Assembly (NCBI GenBank): GCA_021777535.1
Contig: JAJYDN010000016.1
Location: forward strand, 1-50,967
Origin: Pseudomonadota bacterium
GTDB lineage: Bacteria > Pseudomonadota > Gammaproteobacteria > Acidiferrobacterales > Acidiferrobacteraceae
Reading direction: 5' to 3'
DNA: 50,967 nucleotides
Shown here: in pieces, positions 1 through 9,473 of the stretch
Layout of the letters: each line of letters starts with the position of its first letter
How positions within the stretch are numbered: position 1 is the first letter of the stretch
The notes under the pieces: generated by a model
Database searches by the model: none
The model's input: only the letters and a program-made list of their open reading frames with translations
Told to the model about the DNA's origin: nothing
Made by a program: the position numbers and the translations under genes

Positions 1-3000
1 TGCCGCTTTGGTAGGCGAGCGCGGTGGTGAGACGGGCGCGCGGCTTGCGCCCGCGCGGGACGACAGGGCGGGATACGGGCGCCGGGGTACGCAGGAAATG
101 CGCCGCAAACACGCGCTCGGGCGCCTCGGCCGGGGCCATCGTCCACAGATGCGCGTCGGCGACGGGCGGCATTCCGGGTGCGTCCGGCCAGCGCACCAGC
201 ACCATCATGTCCCGGTAGCGGCGGGCCAGGATATCGTCTTCGGAATAGGCGATGCCGCCGAATATCTGGCCCGCCACCCAGGCACAGCCATCGGGCAGCA
301 CACCCATGCGCTGTTGCAGGAAGGCGATGACGCCCGCAGGATCGCGGGCGCAGAAATTTTCCAGGCGGGCGGCGGCGCTCAGCGCATAGCCAAGCGCCGC
401 GAGATGGCGCTTGATGGCCCCGAACTTGACGATGGCATCGTGGCCCTCGCGATCCGCGAACTGCCCCCGGAACTGTACCCGTTCATGCGCGAAGGCATGG
501 GCGCGTTTGTAGAGCGCCCGGCCAATACCCGCGAGCAAGGCGCGGTAAAGACGCGCAAAGGCCGCATCGACACCCACGGCATCGGCCACGGGCGCCTGCA
601 TGCGCACCGGCCGCGCCGAATCGAGACCGCAGCCGTGGGCCACGAAGGGCATCGGCGCAGGTACGCCCAGCAGGGCGCCGCCCGTATCGGGAAGCCACCA
701 GGACAGGCCGTCCTCTTCACGCAAAACCACCGCGCTCAAACGGGAAAGCGGCCCATGGCGGCTTTCGGCGAAGCAGTGGTGGGCCGCCACGAAGCCGAGT
801 CCGCTGTCGATCTCGGCCAGGGCCGCCACCCATTGGGCGGGGGATGCGCCGCGGCGGTGCAGCAGCGCCACGAAATCGGCGCGGTCCTCGGCACGCCATC
901 CGCAGGCCAGGAGGCGGCGGCGGCCTTGCGGGAAGACACGTTCGGCCGCCGCCGACCAGTCTTCGGCGACGTCGTTCCACAGCCGCCACGGACCCTGCGG
1001 CTGCTGCGCCGTCAACGCGGCCAGAAGCGGCTGCTGGGCATCGGCATCCAGCCAGCGCAACCAGACCGGCGGCAAGGTGGCGTCCGCAAAGGCCCCGCGT
1101 AATGCCGCGCGGGTAAGCGGTCCGGGGGCCGGATTGCTGCGCAGAAAGGCGATGATGTCCTGGAAGCGCTCATCGTGCGGGGCAGGCGGAGCCCAAAGCG
1201 CGCTGTCGGCGCTGCCGTCGAGCCAGGGCGCCGGATCGGCGGGCATGTAGGCAAGCCGGTGCCCGCTTGTGCGCATCCAGTCGAGGCCGGCTACGGCAAG
1301 GCGGCAGGATTCGCACTTGATGCAGTTGTCATATTGCGCCACCGCGCCGCCGTCGGCCGCGCCCGGACGGTAGACCATCGCCGGACACACGCTCCGGAGC
1401 CGCGCCACCGCCGTGGGATCGAGCAGCCTGGGCGCCGTGATATGGTTTTCATCGGGCAGCAGACGGGCGATGGGCGCAAGCCAGGCGGGTGCGCCCGGGG
1501 CGCCTGCCATGAGGCCCGATACATGCCGGCGCCGCCTTGCATAACGGAAATAGGGGCTTGCCAGCCCGCGGCGGCCAAGCGCAAGGAAACAGACGGCGTC
1601 GCCGAGCCAATGCCCCGCCCCGCGCGCCAGAGGCAGCGCCACCTGGAGACTTGCCGACACCAGCGCCCGCCGCAATGGCAGGGCCTCGATCGCGGCCAGG
1701 CGCTCGCGCACGCGCGGGATGCCACGGCCGTACAGGTAGCCAAGGGCCTGCGCGATGACCCCCCACGACGGGCCGGAGGGCACCCAGGGGTCGATGGTGG
1801 CGCGCACGGCCAGAAAGCGCACCGCTTGCGGTGGCACCGGTGTCGGCGCCGCCCCCGGGAAAAGGCGCAGGAAGGGCGGGCGTGCGCGCAGCGCGTGGAC
1901 GCAGGCGGCGGCCAGCGCCCGTCCGGCGAAGCGCTGGTCGGCGGCCACGGCCCCCACGGCGTCGGGGACGACCCGAAAGAGAAACGGCTGGTGAAGGGTG
2001 GCCGGAACCGCGCGCAGGGCCGCGGCGTTGTCGTAGTCGACGGCGGCTTGCAACCGCCCGCCATAGGCACGGGCGAGCGCGGCTTTCGAATAGTCGCCGG
2101 CAAGCTCGATCACGGCGTCGGCGAAGGCCACCCCCGAAAACGCGGCAGGCCCCATGAAATTGGGGTAAGGCACATCGATGCCGAGATTCAGCGCGGCGCC
2201 GCCGATGGCAAGCCCGTTGCAGGGAGAACACGATGCCGCGTCGTCTTGCCCCCCCGCGCGGATGACTTTTACACCGTAGGCGATCTGGCGCGCGCCGCCG
2301 AGAAGGTCCGCCATCACCGGCAGGCGCAGGAAGCGCTGCATATGCTGGCCGGGATCGGGGCCTCCATGCGTGGCCAGCCGGTCGAGCGGCAAGACGAGAC
2401 CGACCGACAGGCTCTCGTGATTCGTGTACACGAAACCGGTGGCGGCAAGCGGGGACCTCTGTCCGCGCAGGCAAGGATCCGCGAGGATCCATTCCTGGGC
2501 GAGGCCTTCTCCGGGAGACAAGCCGAAGCGGGCATCGATGGCCGCGGCATCGAGCGCCCAGACCCCCATCATGCCCTGTGCATAACGGGGTGCCGGCCGG
2601 TCGTTTACGCTGCGCTGCAGCAATTGCGCGGCGTCTCCCTCGGCCAGGAAGACCACGGGTGCCTCGATCGGGCCACGCGCCGTCTCCACGCCCGTCACGC
2701 AGCCGCCGATGATACGCAACCCGGTGACGGCCGTGCGCGGCAGGATCGTCACACCAAGCCGCATCGCCTGCGCCGCGAGCCAGCGGTCGAGACGCGGCCG
2801 CAGCACGGTCCAGGCTTCGCCGTAACCATTGCCGTCGACTGCGCGCGCCTCGAAGCCTCCCCCCGACAGGCCATCGTGCACAAAGAGCTGGCGGCGGGTG
2901 ATGCGCCGCTCGCGAGGGGCCTGTTCCCACAGCGAAGACCCGAGGACATCCTCCCGCAGAAGGGGCTCGGCGTGATAGACGCCGCCGGACCAGTTCTCGG

Positions 3001-3121
3001 CGCCCACGTAGTCGGCTGCCTCGAGGAGCAAAACCGGCACCCGTGCGCGCGCAAGCCGCATCGCCGCCGCGATCCCCGCGGGGCCACCACCTACGATCAG
3101 CACTTCCGGGGCTTGCGTCAT
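1..3121 (-). CDS. FixC/ETF-quinone oxidoreductase fused to an acyl-CoA dehydrogenase-like domain (3' end beyond window)
   Basis: The frame is open from ATG 3121 to the left edge, at least 1040 codons, so the C-terminus is missing. Residues 1-40 hold an FAD Rossmann fold with GGGPAG. A FixC-like stretch (GFVYTNHESLSVGLVLPLD) follows near residue 235. A ferredoxin-like loop CIKCESC has cysteines at 600, 603 and 606. From about 640 the chain resembles a diverged acyl-CoA dehydrogenase, clearest at HERVQF and QIFGGIAYSEDDILARRYRD (about 950). ETF-QO normally takes electrons from ETF, which is reduced by acyl-CoA dehydrogenases, and passes them to quinone; one chain holding both ends suggests direct transfer, which is inference. 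Family members are usually about 430-600 aa, so this one is nearly double. The long open frames on the opposite strand are its shadows. Confidence 0.82.
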   Translation of the reverse strand, partial: MTQAPEVLIVGGGPAGIAAAMRLARARVPVLLLEAADYVGAENWSGGVYHAEPLLREDVLGSSLWEQAPRERRITRRQLFVHDGLSGGGFEARAVDGNGYGEAWTVLRPRLDRWLAAQAMRLGVTILPRTAVTGLRIIGGCVTGVETARGPIEAPVVFLAEGDAAQLLQRSVNDRPAPRYAQGMMGVWALDAAAIDARFGLSPGEGLAQEWILADPCLRGQRSPLAATGFVYTNHESLSVGLVLPLDRLATHGGPDPGQHMQRFLRLPVMADLLGGARQIAYGVKVIRAGGQDDAASCSPCNGLAIGGAALNLGIDVPYPNFMGPAAFSGVAFADAVIELAGDYSKAALARAYGGRLQAAVDYDNAAALRAVPATLHQPFLFRVVPDAVGAVAADQRFAGRALAAACVHALRARPPFLRLFPGAAPTPVPPQAVRFLAVRATIDPWVPSGPSWGVIAQALGYLYGRGIPRVRERLAAIEALPLRRALVSASLQVALPLARGAGHWLGDAVCFLALGRRGLASPYFRYARRRRHVSGLMAGAPGAPAWLAPIARLLPDENHITAPRLLDPTAVARLRSVCPAMVYRPGAADGGAVAQYDNCIKCESCRLAVAGLDWMRTSGHRLAYMPADPAPWLDGSADSALWAPPAPHDERFQDIIAFLRSNPAPGPLTRAALRGAFADATLPPVWLRWLDADAQQPLLAALTAQQPQGPWRLWNDVAEDWSAAAERVFPQGRRRLLACGWRAEDRADFVALLHRRGASPAQWVAALAEIDSGLGFVAAHHCFAESRHGPLSRLSAVVLREEDGLSWWLPDTGGALLGVPAPMPFVAHGCGLDSARPVRMQAPVADAVGVDAAFARLYRALLAGIGRALYKRAHAFAHERVQFRGQFADREGHDAIVKFGAIKRHLAALGYALSAAARLENFCARDPAGVIAFLQQRMGVLPDGCAWVAGQIFGGIAYSEDDILARRYRDMMVLVRWPDAPGMPPVADAHLWTMAPAEAPERVFAAHFLRTPAPVSRPVVPRGRKPRARLTTALAYQSG

Positions 3122-3299
3122 GTCGGTCCGATCGCCCTTTTCCGTTCCAGTATAGCCGTCAGATCCGCGTGTTACCGTCTGCAGCGGCGGACGGCGAGGA
3201 TTTTTCGACTCAGACCAAAGACCCTTGCTGGGTTCGCCGGGGCCGGCAACCATGACTCGTGGGCGCGGCAGCGCCCCACTGATACAACAAGGGGGTCGC

Positions 3300-3992
3300 A
3301 TGTCCGTATGCCTGTCCTCCCAGCTGTCGCAGCAGGCGCCGCCGGGTCCACGCCTGAATCTCGGCTGCGGCGCCGTCATTCGGGATGGATGGATCAACAT
3401 AGATGGCAGCCGGCGCGCGTGGCTTGCATCGCGTCTGCCGCGTATCGACCGTCTCCTCACGGGTCTGCGCCTGTTGCGGCCGACCGCGTTCAGTCCCGCA
3501 GTGTTTTATCACGATCTCGGCCGGCCCTTGCCGCTTGCCGACATGTCGGTAGCCGCGATTTATGCCGGCGAAGTGTGGGAGCACTTCGAATATGCGGGCG
3601 CGCAGCGCCTTACCCGCGAGTGCTTCCGCCTCTTGAAGCCAGGTGGCGTACTGCGCGTCTGCGTACCGGATGGCATCGCGTTCTGGGAGCGCTATCTGGC
3701 GATCTTCCGCGAGGAGTGCGCCCGGCCCGCGCGGGAGCGCGACGCCAAGCGGCTGCGCGCGCATGTGGCGATGTACTTCGCCGACATCTGTACCCGCCCC
3801 GCCATCCTGAAATCGACCGGGCATTTCCACAAATGGCAGTTCGACGAGATCCAGCTCGCGGACCTCTTTCAGCAGAGCGGGTTCATGGAGGTGGCGCGCA
3901 TGCCCTTTCGTGCAAGCCGCATCGGCGACATTGCGCAGATCGAGCGGTCTGACTTTCTCATCATGGAAGGCGTGCGGCCGATGGCGTGCTGA
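3300..3992 (+). CDS. SAM-dependent methyltransferase (class I)
   Basis: A 230-aa protein with SAM-binding motif I LNLGCG at residues 18-23, then an acidic strand end (GWINIDGS) and the VWEHFEYAGAQRLTRECFRLLKPGGVLRVCVPD block typical of type-11-like methyltransferases, here given only to show the fold. The substrate cannot be told from sequence. The start at 3300 follows a GGGGGT Shine-Dalgarno about 5 nt upstream; an in-frame start at 3225 lacks support. It diverges from the FixC fusion gene, with a 178-bp shared upstream region, and ends 15 bp before the tail of the coupling-ATPase gene on the other strand. Confidence 0.85.
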   Translation: MSVCLSSQLSQQAPPGPRLNLGCGAVIRDGWINIDGSRRAWLASRLPRIDRLLTGLRLLRPTAFSPAVFYHDLGRPLPLADMSVAAIYAGEVWEHFEYAGAQRLTRECFRLLKPGGVLRVCVPDGIAFWERYLAIFREECARPARERDAKRLRAHVAMYFADICTRPAILKSTGHFHKWQFDEIQLADLFQQSGFMEVARMPFRASRIGDIAQIERSDFLIMEGVRPMAC

Positions 3993-4007
3993 CGGCGAAT
4001 CCGCTTA

Positions 4008-5603
4008 TCAGCCGGTGAAGACCGCGGGCAGATCCAGCACAGCCTCGATGGCTTCACCCCCCAGGGACAGGACCGCAAGCGCCTGGCGGTTTCGCAGGCG
4101 GCGCATGAGCAGCGCGGGCGCAAGCGGCAGATCGGCCCCCGCGCGCGGCTCCACTGCGCCAAGGAGGCGGCGGAAGAAATCGACCGTCGCCAAGTCGTCG
4201 CTGCGCAGGCAGATCTTCTGCCGGAAGTTCTGCAGGAGCGTATCGGCCAGATCGCGGTCGCCGATGGCCGCGTAAAAGCTCGCGATCGACTGCGCCGACA
4301 GGATGCCCACGGTGCCGAAGGCGCGCCCCTTGTCCCAAAAGTTCAGGTCGGACAGGCCGTCTTTGTTCGCGCTCACGATCTCCTGGTATTCGTCGCAGAC
4401 GAAAAGCACGGGGCGTGCGCGGTCTGCTGGACGCCTGCGCTGCATGAACTGGAAGAAGCGCAGCTTCAGAAAGGTGTAAATGACCTTGGCGCCCGTCCCC
4501 CAGACGCTCAAGGGAAGGTCGACGAGGACGACTGCGCCGCGCCCGAGCCCGTCGACGCCCACCGCATCGGCCGGTGGACAGAAGGCGTCGACGAGATCCG
4601 GATGGGTGAAGGGCGTCAGCACCTGGGCGCAGCTTGCGAGCACGCCGGCGACGACTTTGGTATCGAAGCGCGTGAAGACCCCCTCATGGTAGGCCTGGTA
4701 ACTGCGCAGAAGGCGGAGCGCCTGGGGACTCAGGCCCGCCATGGCGGCATGCAGCTGCACATCGATGCGCGCGCGGATCTCGTCGTGGAAGAGATATTGA
4801 TAGAGCCCCGCCAGATGGTAGTGCCCGGGCACGAAAGACAGCACGCCCAGCGCGTTGCGGCACAACTCCACCGCGGTCTCCACCCAGAAGGGGTCACCGG
4901 GCGCGCCGCCCAGAAGGAGTGCCGAACGCAGAAAGGAAGCGGCCGTTTCAGGGGTCAGGCCACGCAGGAGATTGAAGGCCCGGCGGCCGGGGCCGATGGT
5001 GGTGAACGTGCGGCCGGTACGGCGCGCGAGCGCAGACGCGGCCTGCCCGAAATCGCCCTTGATATCGAAGATGAGGCCGCCTGCGCCCTGCGCCAGTGCC
5101 TGCAGCAGCACGGGCTGGATCACCGACGTCGTCTTGCCTGAGCCGATACCCCCGAGAACAAGGAGATTCTGCCCCAGATCCCGCGCATCCAGGACGACTG
5201 GACGCGGTGGCGGACGGTAACGCGCGCGCGAGGCGATCAGGCCGTTGGCGTCGCCAAGCCAGATACGCAGCGCCGGGGCGCGGCGGCTGGCGGACACACC
5301 GTGCGCAATCTTCCACAAGGCGGCCACGGCAGCGGCCGGCGGCAGCAAAAGCCAGAGGACGGCACGCAGACAGCGGACGAGGGGGCCTGCGACGGGGCGC
5401 ACGCGATACCGGCGTGGCCGCCGCGGCCGCCAGATCCGCGGGAGCGGAGTGCCGCGGAGTGCATCCGCAGGCGGCGGGGGCGCGCCCAGGCGCACGAGTT
5501 CATGGACACGGTGCAGCAGACCGTGCGCCTCGAGGATCTCGCCGGCATCGATCAGCGCGCGCAGGCGGCGCCGGTCGGCCCGGTTGCGCAGTGGGGCAGG
5601 CAT
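4008..5603 (-). CDS. VirD4/TraD-like type IV coupling ATPase
   Basis: A 531-aa protein. A hydrophobic segment (about 78-100) would anchor it in the inner membrane. Walker A is GGIGSGKTT at 151-159, followed by LIFDIKGDFG, a recognised strand of the VirD4/TraD AAA+ fold. Walker B with its acidic partner is LFVCDEYQE. The TraD-type tail GILSAQSIASFY and LLQNFRQKICLRSDD is present. Coupling proteins bring relaxase-DNA complexes to a type IV secretion channel. The divergent neighbour 133 bp away is a relaxase, which supports this role. No VirB/Tra channel gene is in the window, so it is a stand-alone pair here, possibly part of a mobilisable element or a remnant. No clear Shine-Dalgarno precedes the start. 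Confidence 0.85.
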   Translation of the reverse strand: MPAPLRNRADRRRLRALIDAGEILEAHGLLHRVHELVRLGAPPPPADALRGTPLPRIWRPRRPRRYRVRPVAGPLVRCLRAVLWLLLPPAAAVAALWKIAHGVSASRRAPALRIWLGDANGLIASRARYRPPPRPVVLDARDLGQNLLVLGGIGSGKTTSVIQPVLLQALAQGAGGLIFDIKGDFGQAASALARRTGRTFTTIGPGRRAFNLLRGLTPETAASFLRSALLLGGAPGDPFWVETAVELCRNALGVLSFVPGHYHLAGLYQYLFHDEIRARIDVQLHAAMAGLSPQALRLLRSYQAYHEGVFTRFDTKVVAGVLASCAQVLTPFTHPDLVDAFCPPADAVGVDGLGRGAVVLVDLPLSVWGTGAKVIYTFLKLRFFQFMQRRRPADRARPVLFVCDEYQEIVSANKDGLSDLNFWDKGRAFGTVGILSAQSIASFYAAIGDRDLADTLLQNFRQKICLRSDDLATVDFFRRLLGAVEPRAGADLPLAPALLMRRLRNRQALAVLSLGGEAIEAVLDLPAVFTG

Positions 5604-5736
5604 GGCGCAGGTACCGTACGGGACGGCGCCCCGGTCTGGCAGAGGAAACTGGCGGCGGGCCTATCGCGGCCGTCCTCTTCCGGGTGGGCCGGCGCCACGG
5701 CCCATGGGAAGATGCCGGCGCCAGAGCGGGGGCGCC

Positions 5737-6483
5737 ATGACCGGCATGCTGTGGGTGAGAACCGTGTCAAGGGGACAGGGACAGAGCGCCGTGCGGGCCG
5801 CCGCCTATTGCGGCCGGCGGTGTCTGTATGATGAGCGGCGCGGCCGCACGTTCAATTTCGCAAGACGTCCCGGTCTTGCCTACTCGGAGTGGCTGCTGCC
5901 TGCCGGCGCCTTCTGGCAGGGATACGACAGCGGCCGCTTCTGGAACGCCATCGAGCATCACGCCCGGCGCGCAAACGCGCGTCTTGCGCGGGAAGTGATC
6001 ATGGCCCTCCCCCGGTCCTTGTCCTGCGAAGGGCAGATCGCCCTGGCGCGCGGCTTCCTCGACGAGGGCTTCGTCAGCGCCGGGCATGCCGTCGAATGGC
6101 ATCTGCACCAGGACCGTCCCCACAACCCCCATGTGCATGCACTGGTGAGTTTCGCGCGGGTGACGGCCGCGGGATTCGAGCCACCGGAGGCCGCGTTCGA
6201 CCGGCGCGCCTTCCTCGTCGGCCTGCACGGCCTGTGGCGGCGGCACTGGGAGCGCGCGGGCGGCGAGGCGCGATCCGGCAGCGGACCCGCCGGTTTCCAT
6301 TTGGGGGCAAGCCACGCGCTCATGCAGCGCGGCGTCATCACGCGTCAGGGACAACGGCTTGCGGCCCTGCAGGCGCTGTCACGGCGGCCACCGCCCCGGC
6401 GCTGGCCGCCGTGGCTGCGTCTGCGCCTGCGCCGCCTCGAACGGACACGTGTCCGTGTGCGCGCACGCGGACGGGGAGATTGA
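5737..6483 (+). CDS. MobA/MobL-family relaxase (short)
   Basis: A 248-aa protein. The N-terminus QSAVRAAAYCGRR is the MobA/MobL motif I, with the likely nicking tyrosine at Tyr24, the same position as in RSF1010 MobA. The three-histidine metal site is H124, H132 and H134 within HQDRPHNPHVHALVSF. The family nicks oriT and stays covalently bound to the transferred strand. The protein holds little more than the catalytic domain plus a basic, Arg-rich tail (about 215-248); the primase or helicase part of larger MobA proteins is absent. It diverges from the coupling ATPase, so an oriT could lie in the 5604-5736 gap, though I did not find a certain nic site. Start 5737 is chosen because motif I follows directly. 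Confidence 0.85.
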   Translation: MTGMLWVRTVSRGQGQSAVRAAAYCGRRCLYDERRGRTFNFARRPGLAYSEWLLPAGAFWQGYDSGRFWNAIEHHARRANARLAREVIMALPRSLSCEGQIALARGFLDEGFVSAGHAVEWHLHQDRPHNPHVHALVSFARVTAAGFEPPEAAFDRRAFLVGLHGLWRRHWERAGGEARSGSGPAGFHLGASHALMQRGVITRQGQRLAALQALSRRPPPRRWPPWLRLRLRRLERTRVRVRARGRGD

Positions 6484-6537
6484 GTTTACGGCCGCGCATG
6501 GCCCGGACACGCCGCCGGCGGGCGGACGCCCTGCGAA

Positions 6538-8169
6538 TCAGGCGGGACAGATCATCTGTCCGAGGTCTTCGGTGAGCCGCATGTTTTCCCGGTAATCGAC
6601 AGGACAATCGATCAGGGTCACGGTTGGCGTGGCCAGTGCCTTGCGCAGGATGGGCAGGAGATCTTCGGCACGCTCGACGCGAAACCCTTGGGCACCGAAC
6701 GAATCCGCATAGCGGACGAAATCCGGATTGGTGAAGCGCACATGGCCAAAGCGGCCGTAGTGCTGCCTTTGTTTCCACTCGATGAGACCGTAGGAGCTGT
6801 CGTTCCAGATGAGGATGACGAGTGCGCACTTCAACCGCATCGCCGTCTCGATCTCCTGGGAGTTCATCAAAAACCCGCCATCGCCGGTGACCGCCACGAC
6901 CTTGCGGCCGGGCAGGGCGAGCGATGCGGCCACCGCACCCGGCACCGCAATGCCCATGCTGGCAAAACCGTTCGAGATGATGCATGTATTGGGACGCTCG
7001 GCGCCGTACAGGCGGGCCATCCACAGCTTGTGGGCGCCGACATCGCAGATGACGACATCATCGGGACCAAGCGCTTCCCGCAGGTCGGCGACGATGCGCT
7101 GGGGTTTCACGGGAAAGCCGGGGTCCGCGCGGTGGACGGCGAGTTCGTGGCGGATGATTTCGTGCAGCTGGGCAAAGCGGGCGGGCTTCGGATGCGGCAC
7201 CTCGGCGGCGATGGCGGGCAGCGTCACCGTATAGTCGCCGAGCGCACCGGCAGCAAGGATGTAATGGGCATCGACCTCGGCCGGACGCTGGTCGATGTGC
7301 ACGATCTTCCGGTCGCCGCCCGGATGCCACAGGGCCGGCGGATATTCCACGATGTCATAGCCGACGCAGATGATGACGTCGGCGCGGTCGAAACCGCAGG
7401 AGATGTAATCGTGCGCCTGCAGGCCCACGGTCCCGAGGCTCAAGGGGTGCGAGGCGGGGATCGCGCCCTTGGCCATGAAGGTCGTGGCAACCGGAATGTT
7501 CAGGCGCTCGGCAAAGGCGACCAGCGCCTCCGTCCCCCGTCCGCGGATCACGCCGTTGCCCGCCATGATGACGGGAAAGTGCGCCTCCGCGATGACGCGC
7601 GCAGAGGTCATCACCTGCGCGGGTGTGGGACGCAGGGCCGAAGAGGCCTGCACCTTGAGCGGCTCTGCCGTCACCGGGCTGCTGGCGAGGTTTTCCGGAA
7701 AATCGATGAAACAGGCGCCGGGCTTTTCGATCTGCGCGAGCTTGAAGGCCTTGCGCACGATCTCGTTGACGGTCTCCGGCTCGAGGATCTGCGCCGCATA
7801 CTTGGTGATGGGCGCAAACAGGTTGACGAGGTTCAGGACCTGATGGGATTCCTTGTGCAGGCGGCGGGTCGAGGCCTGTCCGGCAATGGCGACGAGCGGG
7901 GCCCGGTCCATGTTGGCATCGGCTACACCCGTCACCAGATTGGTGGCGCCGGGGCCCAGGGTTGCGAGACAGACCCCGGCGCGGCGCGTAAGCCGCCCAT
8001 ACACGTCGGCCATGAAGGCGGCACCCTGCTCGTGGCGGGTGGCAACGAAGCGGATCGGCGAATCGAGCAGGGCATCCATGATGGCGAGGTTCTCTTCGCC
8101 GGGGATGCCAAAGACATACTCGACCCCTTCGTTTTCCAGACAGCGGATGAGCAATTGCGCGGCGTTCAT
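6538..8169 (-). CDS. alsS: Acetolactate synthase, catabolic AlsS type
   Basis: A 543-aa thiamine-diphosphate enzyme. The N-terminal domain has YVFGIPGEENLAIMDAL with the ThDP-activating glutamate in ATRHEQGAAFMA. The C-terminal ThDP/Mg site is TGDGGFLMNSQEIETAMR, ending in WNDSSYGLIEWKQ. The tail DYRENMRLTEDLG is typical of AlsS-like acetolactate synthases, which join two pyruvates to 2-acetolactate for acetoin or branched-chain amino acids. No regulatory small subunit lies beside it, in keeping with the catabolic class, although a biosynthetic role cannot be excluded. The start has GGAG about 6 nt upstream. It lies 55 bp downstream of dsbA on the same strand and may be co-transcribed. Confidence 0.9.
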   Translation of the reverse strand: MNAAQLLIRCLENEGVEYVFGIPGEENLAIMDALLDSPIRFVATRHEQGAAFMADVYGRLTRRAGVCLATLGPGATNLVTGVADANMDRAPLVAIAGQASTRRLHKESHQVLNLVNLFAPITKYAAQILEPETVNEIVRKAFKLAQIEKPGACFIDFPENLASSPVTAEPLKVQASSALRPTPAQVMTSARVIAEAHFPVIMAGNGVIRGRGTEALVAFAERLNIPVATTFMAKGAIPASHPLSLGTVGLQAHDYISCGFDRADVIICVGYDIVEYPPALWHPGGDRKIVHIDQRPAEVDAHYILAAGALGDYTVTLPAIAAEVPHPKPARFAQLHEIIRHELAVHRADPGFPVKPQRIVADLREALGPDDVVICDVGAHKLWMARLYGAERPNTCIISNGFASMGIAVPGAVAASLALPGRKVVAVTGDGGFLMNSQEIETAMRLKCALVILIWNDSSYGLIEWKQRQHYGRFGHVRFTNPDFVRYADSFGAQGFRVERAEDLLPILRKALATPTVTLIDCPVDYRENMRLTEDLGQMICPA

Positions 8170-8224
8170 CTCCCGCTCCGTAAGGTCGAGGACCGCGGGC
8201 CTGGGCCTGCGCGGCCGCTGCCGT

Positions 8225-8875
8225 TTACCGGATCCCCTTGCGCTGCTCCGCCTTGCGGATCAGGTAGTTCACCACCCGCATGAGTTCGCGGCGGCTACCG
8301 GCCATGCTCGGGTTGGTCCGGTAACGGCCGTCCACGATGAAGGTTGGCACAGAATGGATGCTCTCGGCATCCTGCTGCTGGCGCGCCCGGCGGACGGCAA
8401 GGCCCACCCCGAAGGAGTGGTACACGCGGCGGAATTCGGCAGCGCCCACGTGACTGTGGCGGGCGACCCAGCGGGAGATGGTCTGCGCGTTGTCGAGATT
8501 CTCATGCCGGATGTGGATGGCATCGAAAAACCTGTCGTGCAGCGCCGACACCAGACCGAGCTGCTTGAAGGCGAAGAATGCGCGGGCCTGGGGAATCCAG
8601 TAGGGACTTATGGCCGCGGCCTGGCGGCTGAAGACGACCTGCGGCGGCAGGTGCGCGAGCCACTTGTTGAGAACCGGCTGCAAATGGAAACAGTGCGGGC
8701 AACCATACCAGAACACTTCCTGCACGAGGATGCGCGGGCCAGGCGGCGTCGGCTGGGCCGGCACGACCGGAGCATACTCCATGGAGAGCAGGGTGTTCGC
8801 CTGCGCAAGCGGCGCCGAGACGCACACGACGACGAGCACGAGCGCCAAAATCCGCAGGAAGGGGGTCCTTTTCAT
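8225..8875 (-). CDS. dsbA: Periplasmic thiol:disulfide interchange protein DsbA
   Basis: A 216-aa protein with a clear Sec signal peptide (basic MKRTPF, hydrophobic core, likely cut after APLAQA). The thioredoxin-fold active site is FWYGCPHCFHLQP with the CPHC pair usual for DsbA, near residue 58. The cis-proline loop SVPTFIVDG is near residue 177. DsbA oxidises cysteine pairs of exported proteins and is re-oxidised by DsbB, which is not in the window. It diverges from the cNMP-binding gene across 106 bp and precedes alsS. Confidence 0.92.
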   Translation of the reverse strand: MKRTPFLRILALVLVVVCVSAPLAQANTLLSMEYAPVVPAQPTPPGPRILVQEVFWYGCPHCFHLQPVLNKWLAHLPPQVVFSRQAAAISPYWIPQARAFFAFKQLGLVSALHDRFFDAIHIRHENLDNAQTISRWVARHSHVGAAEFRRVYHSFGVGLAVRRARQQQDAESIHSVPTFIVDGRYRTNPSMAGSRRELMRVVNYLIRKAEQRKGIR

Positions 8876-8981
8876 TCGTTCTCCTCTTCGAAAAATAGGA
8901 ACTGTTCGCTTTCATTGTAGCCGCTTTGTGTTCCCGCGGGCCACACGCTATCCTAACGCAGCACGTATTGCGGGGAATGGC

Positions 8982-9473
8982 ATGTCAGCAAAATCCAAGG
9001 TCGAGTTGGCCCAATTCTTAAACCACCAGTACCTCTGTGAGTCCTTGACCATCAAGGAAGTCGAGACGCTCCTCGACTACACCGAACTGGTCGAGTTCCG
9101 CAAGGACCAGATCATCGCGGACATCGGTGAGGTCGGTGAAGCCCTTTATTTCGTCGTGCGCGGGGAGGTCGCCCTGTACTATGACGACGGCGGCCAGGAA
9201 CACGAGGTGGGGCGCATGACCGAGGGCGAACTGATGGGCGAGATGTCGTTTTTCGACCGCAAGCCGCGCTCTGCGCGGATGCGCGCGAAGACCGACAACA
9301 CCCGCGTGCTCTTGCTGTCACGCGCCAAGTACAAGCGGTTGCGCGTGGAACACCCCTACATCGCGGTGAACCTGCTCGAGCACGCCGTGATAAGCCTGGA
9401 CCATCTGTTCCGGCGGGTCAGCAACGACGTGGCGCGCTTCTCCCAGTACATCCACGGCGGCCTGAAGCTCTAG
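8982..9473 (+). CDS. Cyclic nucleotide-binding-domain protein without DNA-binding domain
   Basis: A 163-aa protein that is essentially one CNMP_binding (Crp-type) beta-roll: the GEVGEALYFVVRGEVALYYD strands, then GELMGEMSFFDRKPRSARMRA where the phosphate-binding cassette normally lies. There is no C-terminal winged helix, so it is not a Crp/Fnr transcription factor. It may be a cytoplasmic sensor or regulatory subunit. The start at 8982 has GGGGAA 5 nt upstream; an earlier in-frame start at 8610 would overlap dsbA and is rejected. The 230 bp after its stop, up to the end of mpl, show no gene. Confidence 0.83.
   Translation: MSAKSKVELAQFLNHQYLCESLTIKEVETLLDYTELVEFRKDQIIADIGEVGEALYFVVRGEVALYYDDGGQEHEVGRMTEGELMGEMSFFDRKPRSARMRAKTDNTRVLLLSRAKYKRLRVEHPYIAVNLLEHAVISLDHLFRRVSNDVARFSQYIHGGLKL

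Noticed and set aside
8-3952. Very long plus-strand open frames (up to 925 codons) across 8-3952
   Set aside because: They are antisense to the FixC fusion gene, have Arg/His/Gly-rich sequence with no motif, and arise from high-GC third positions.
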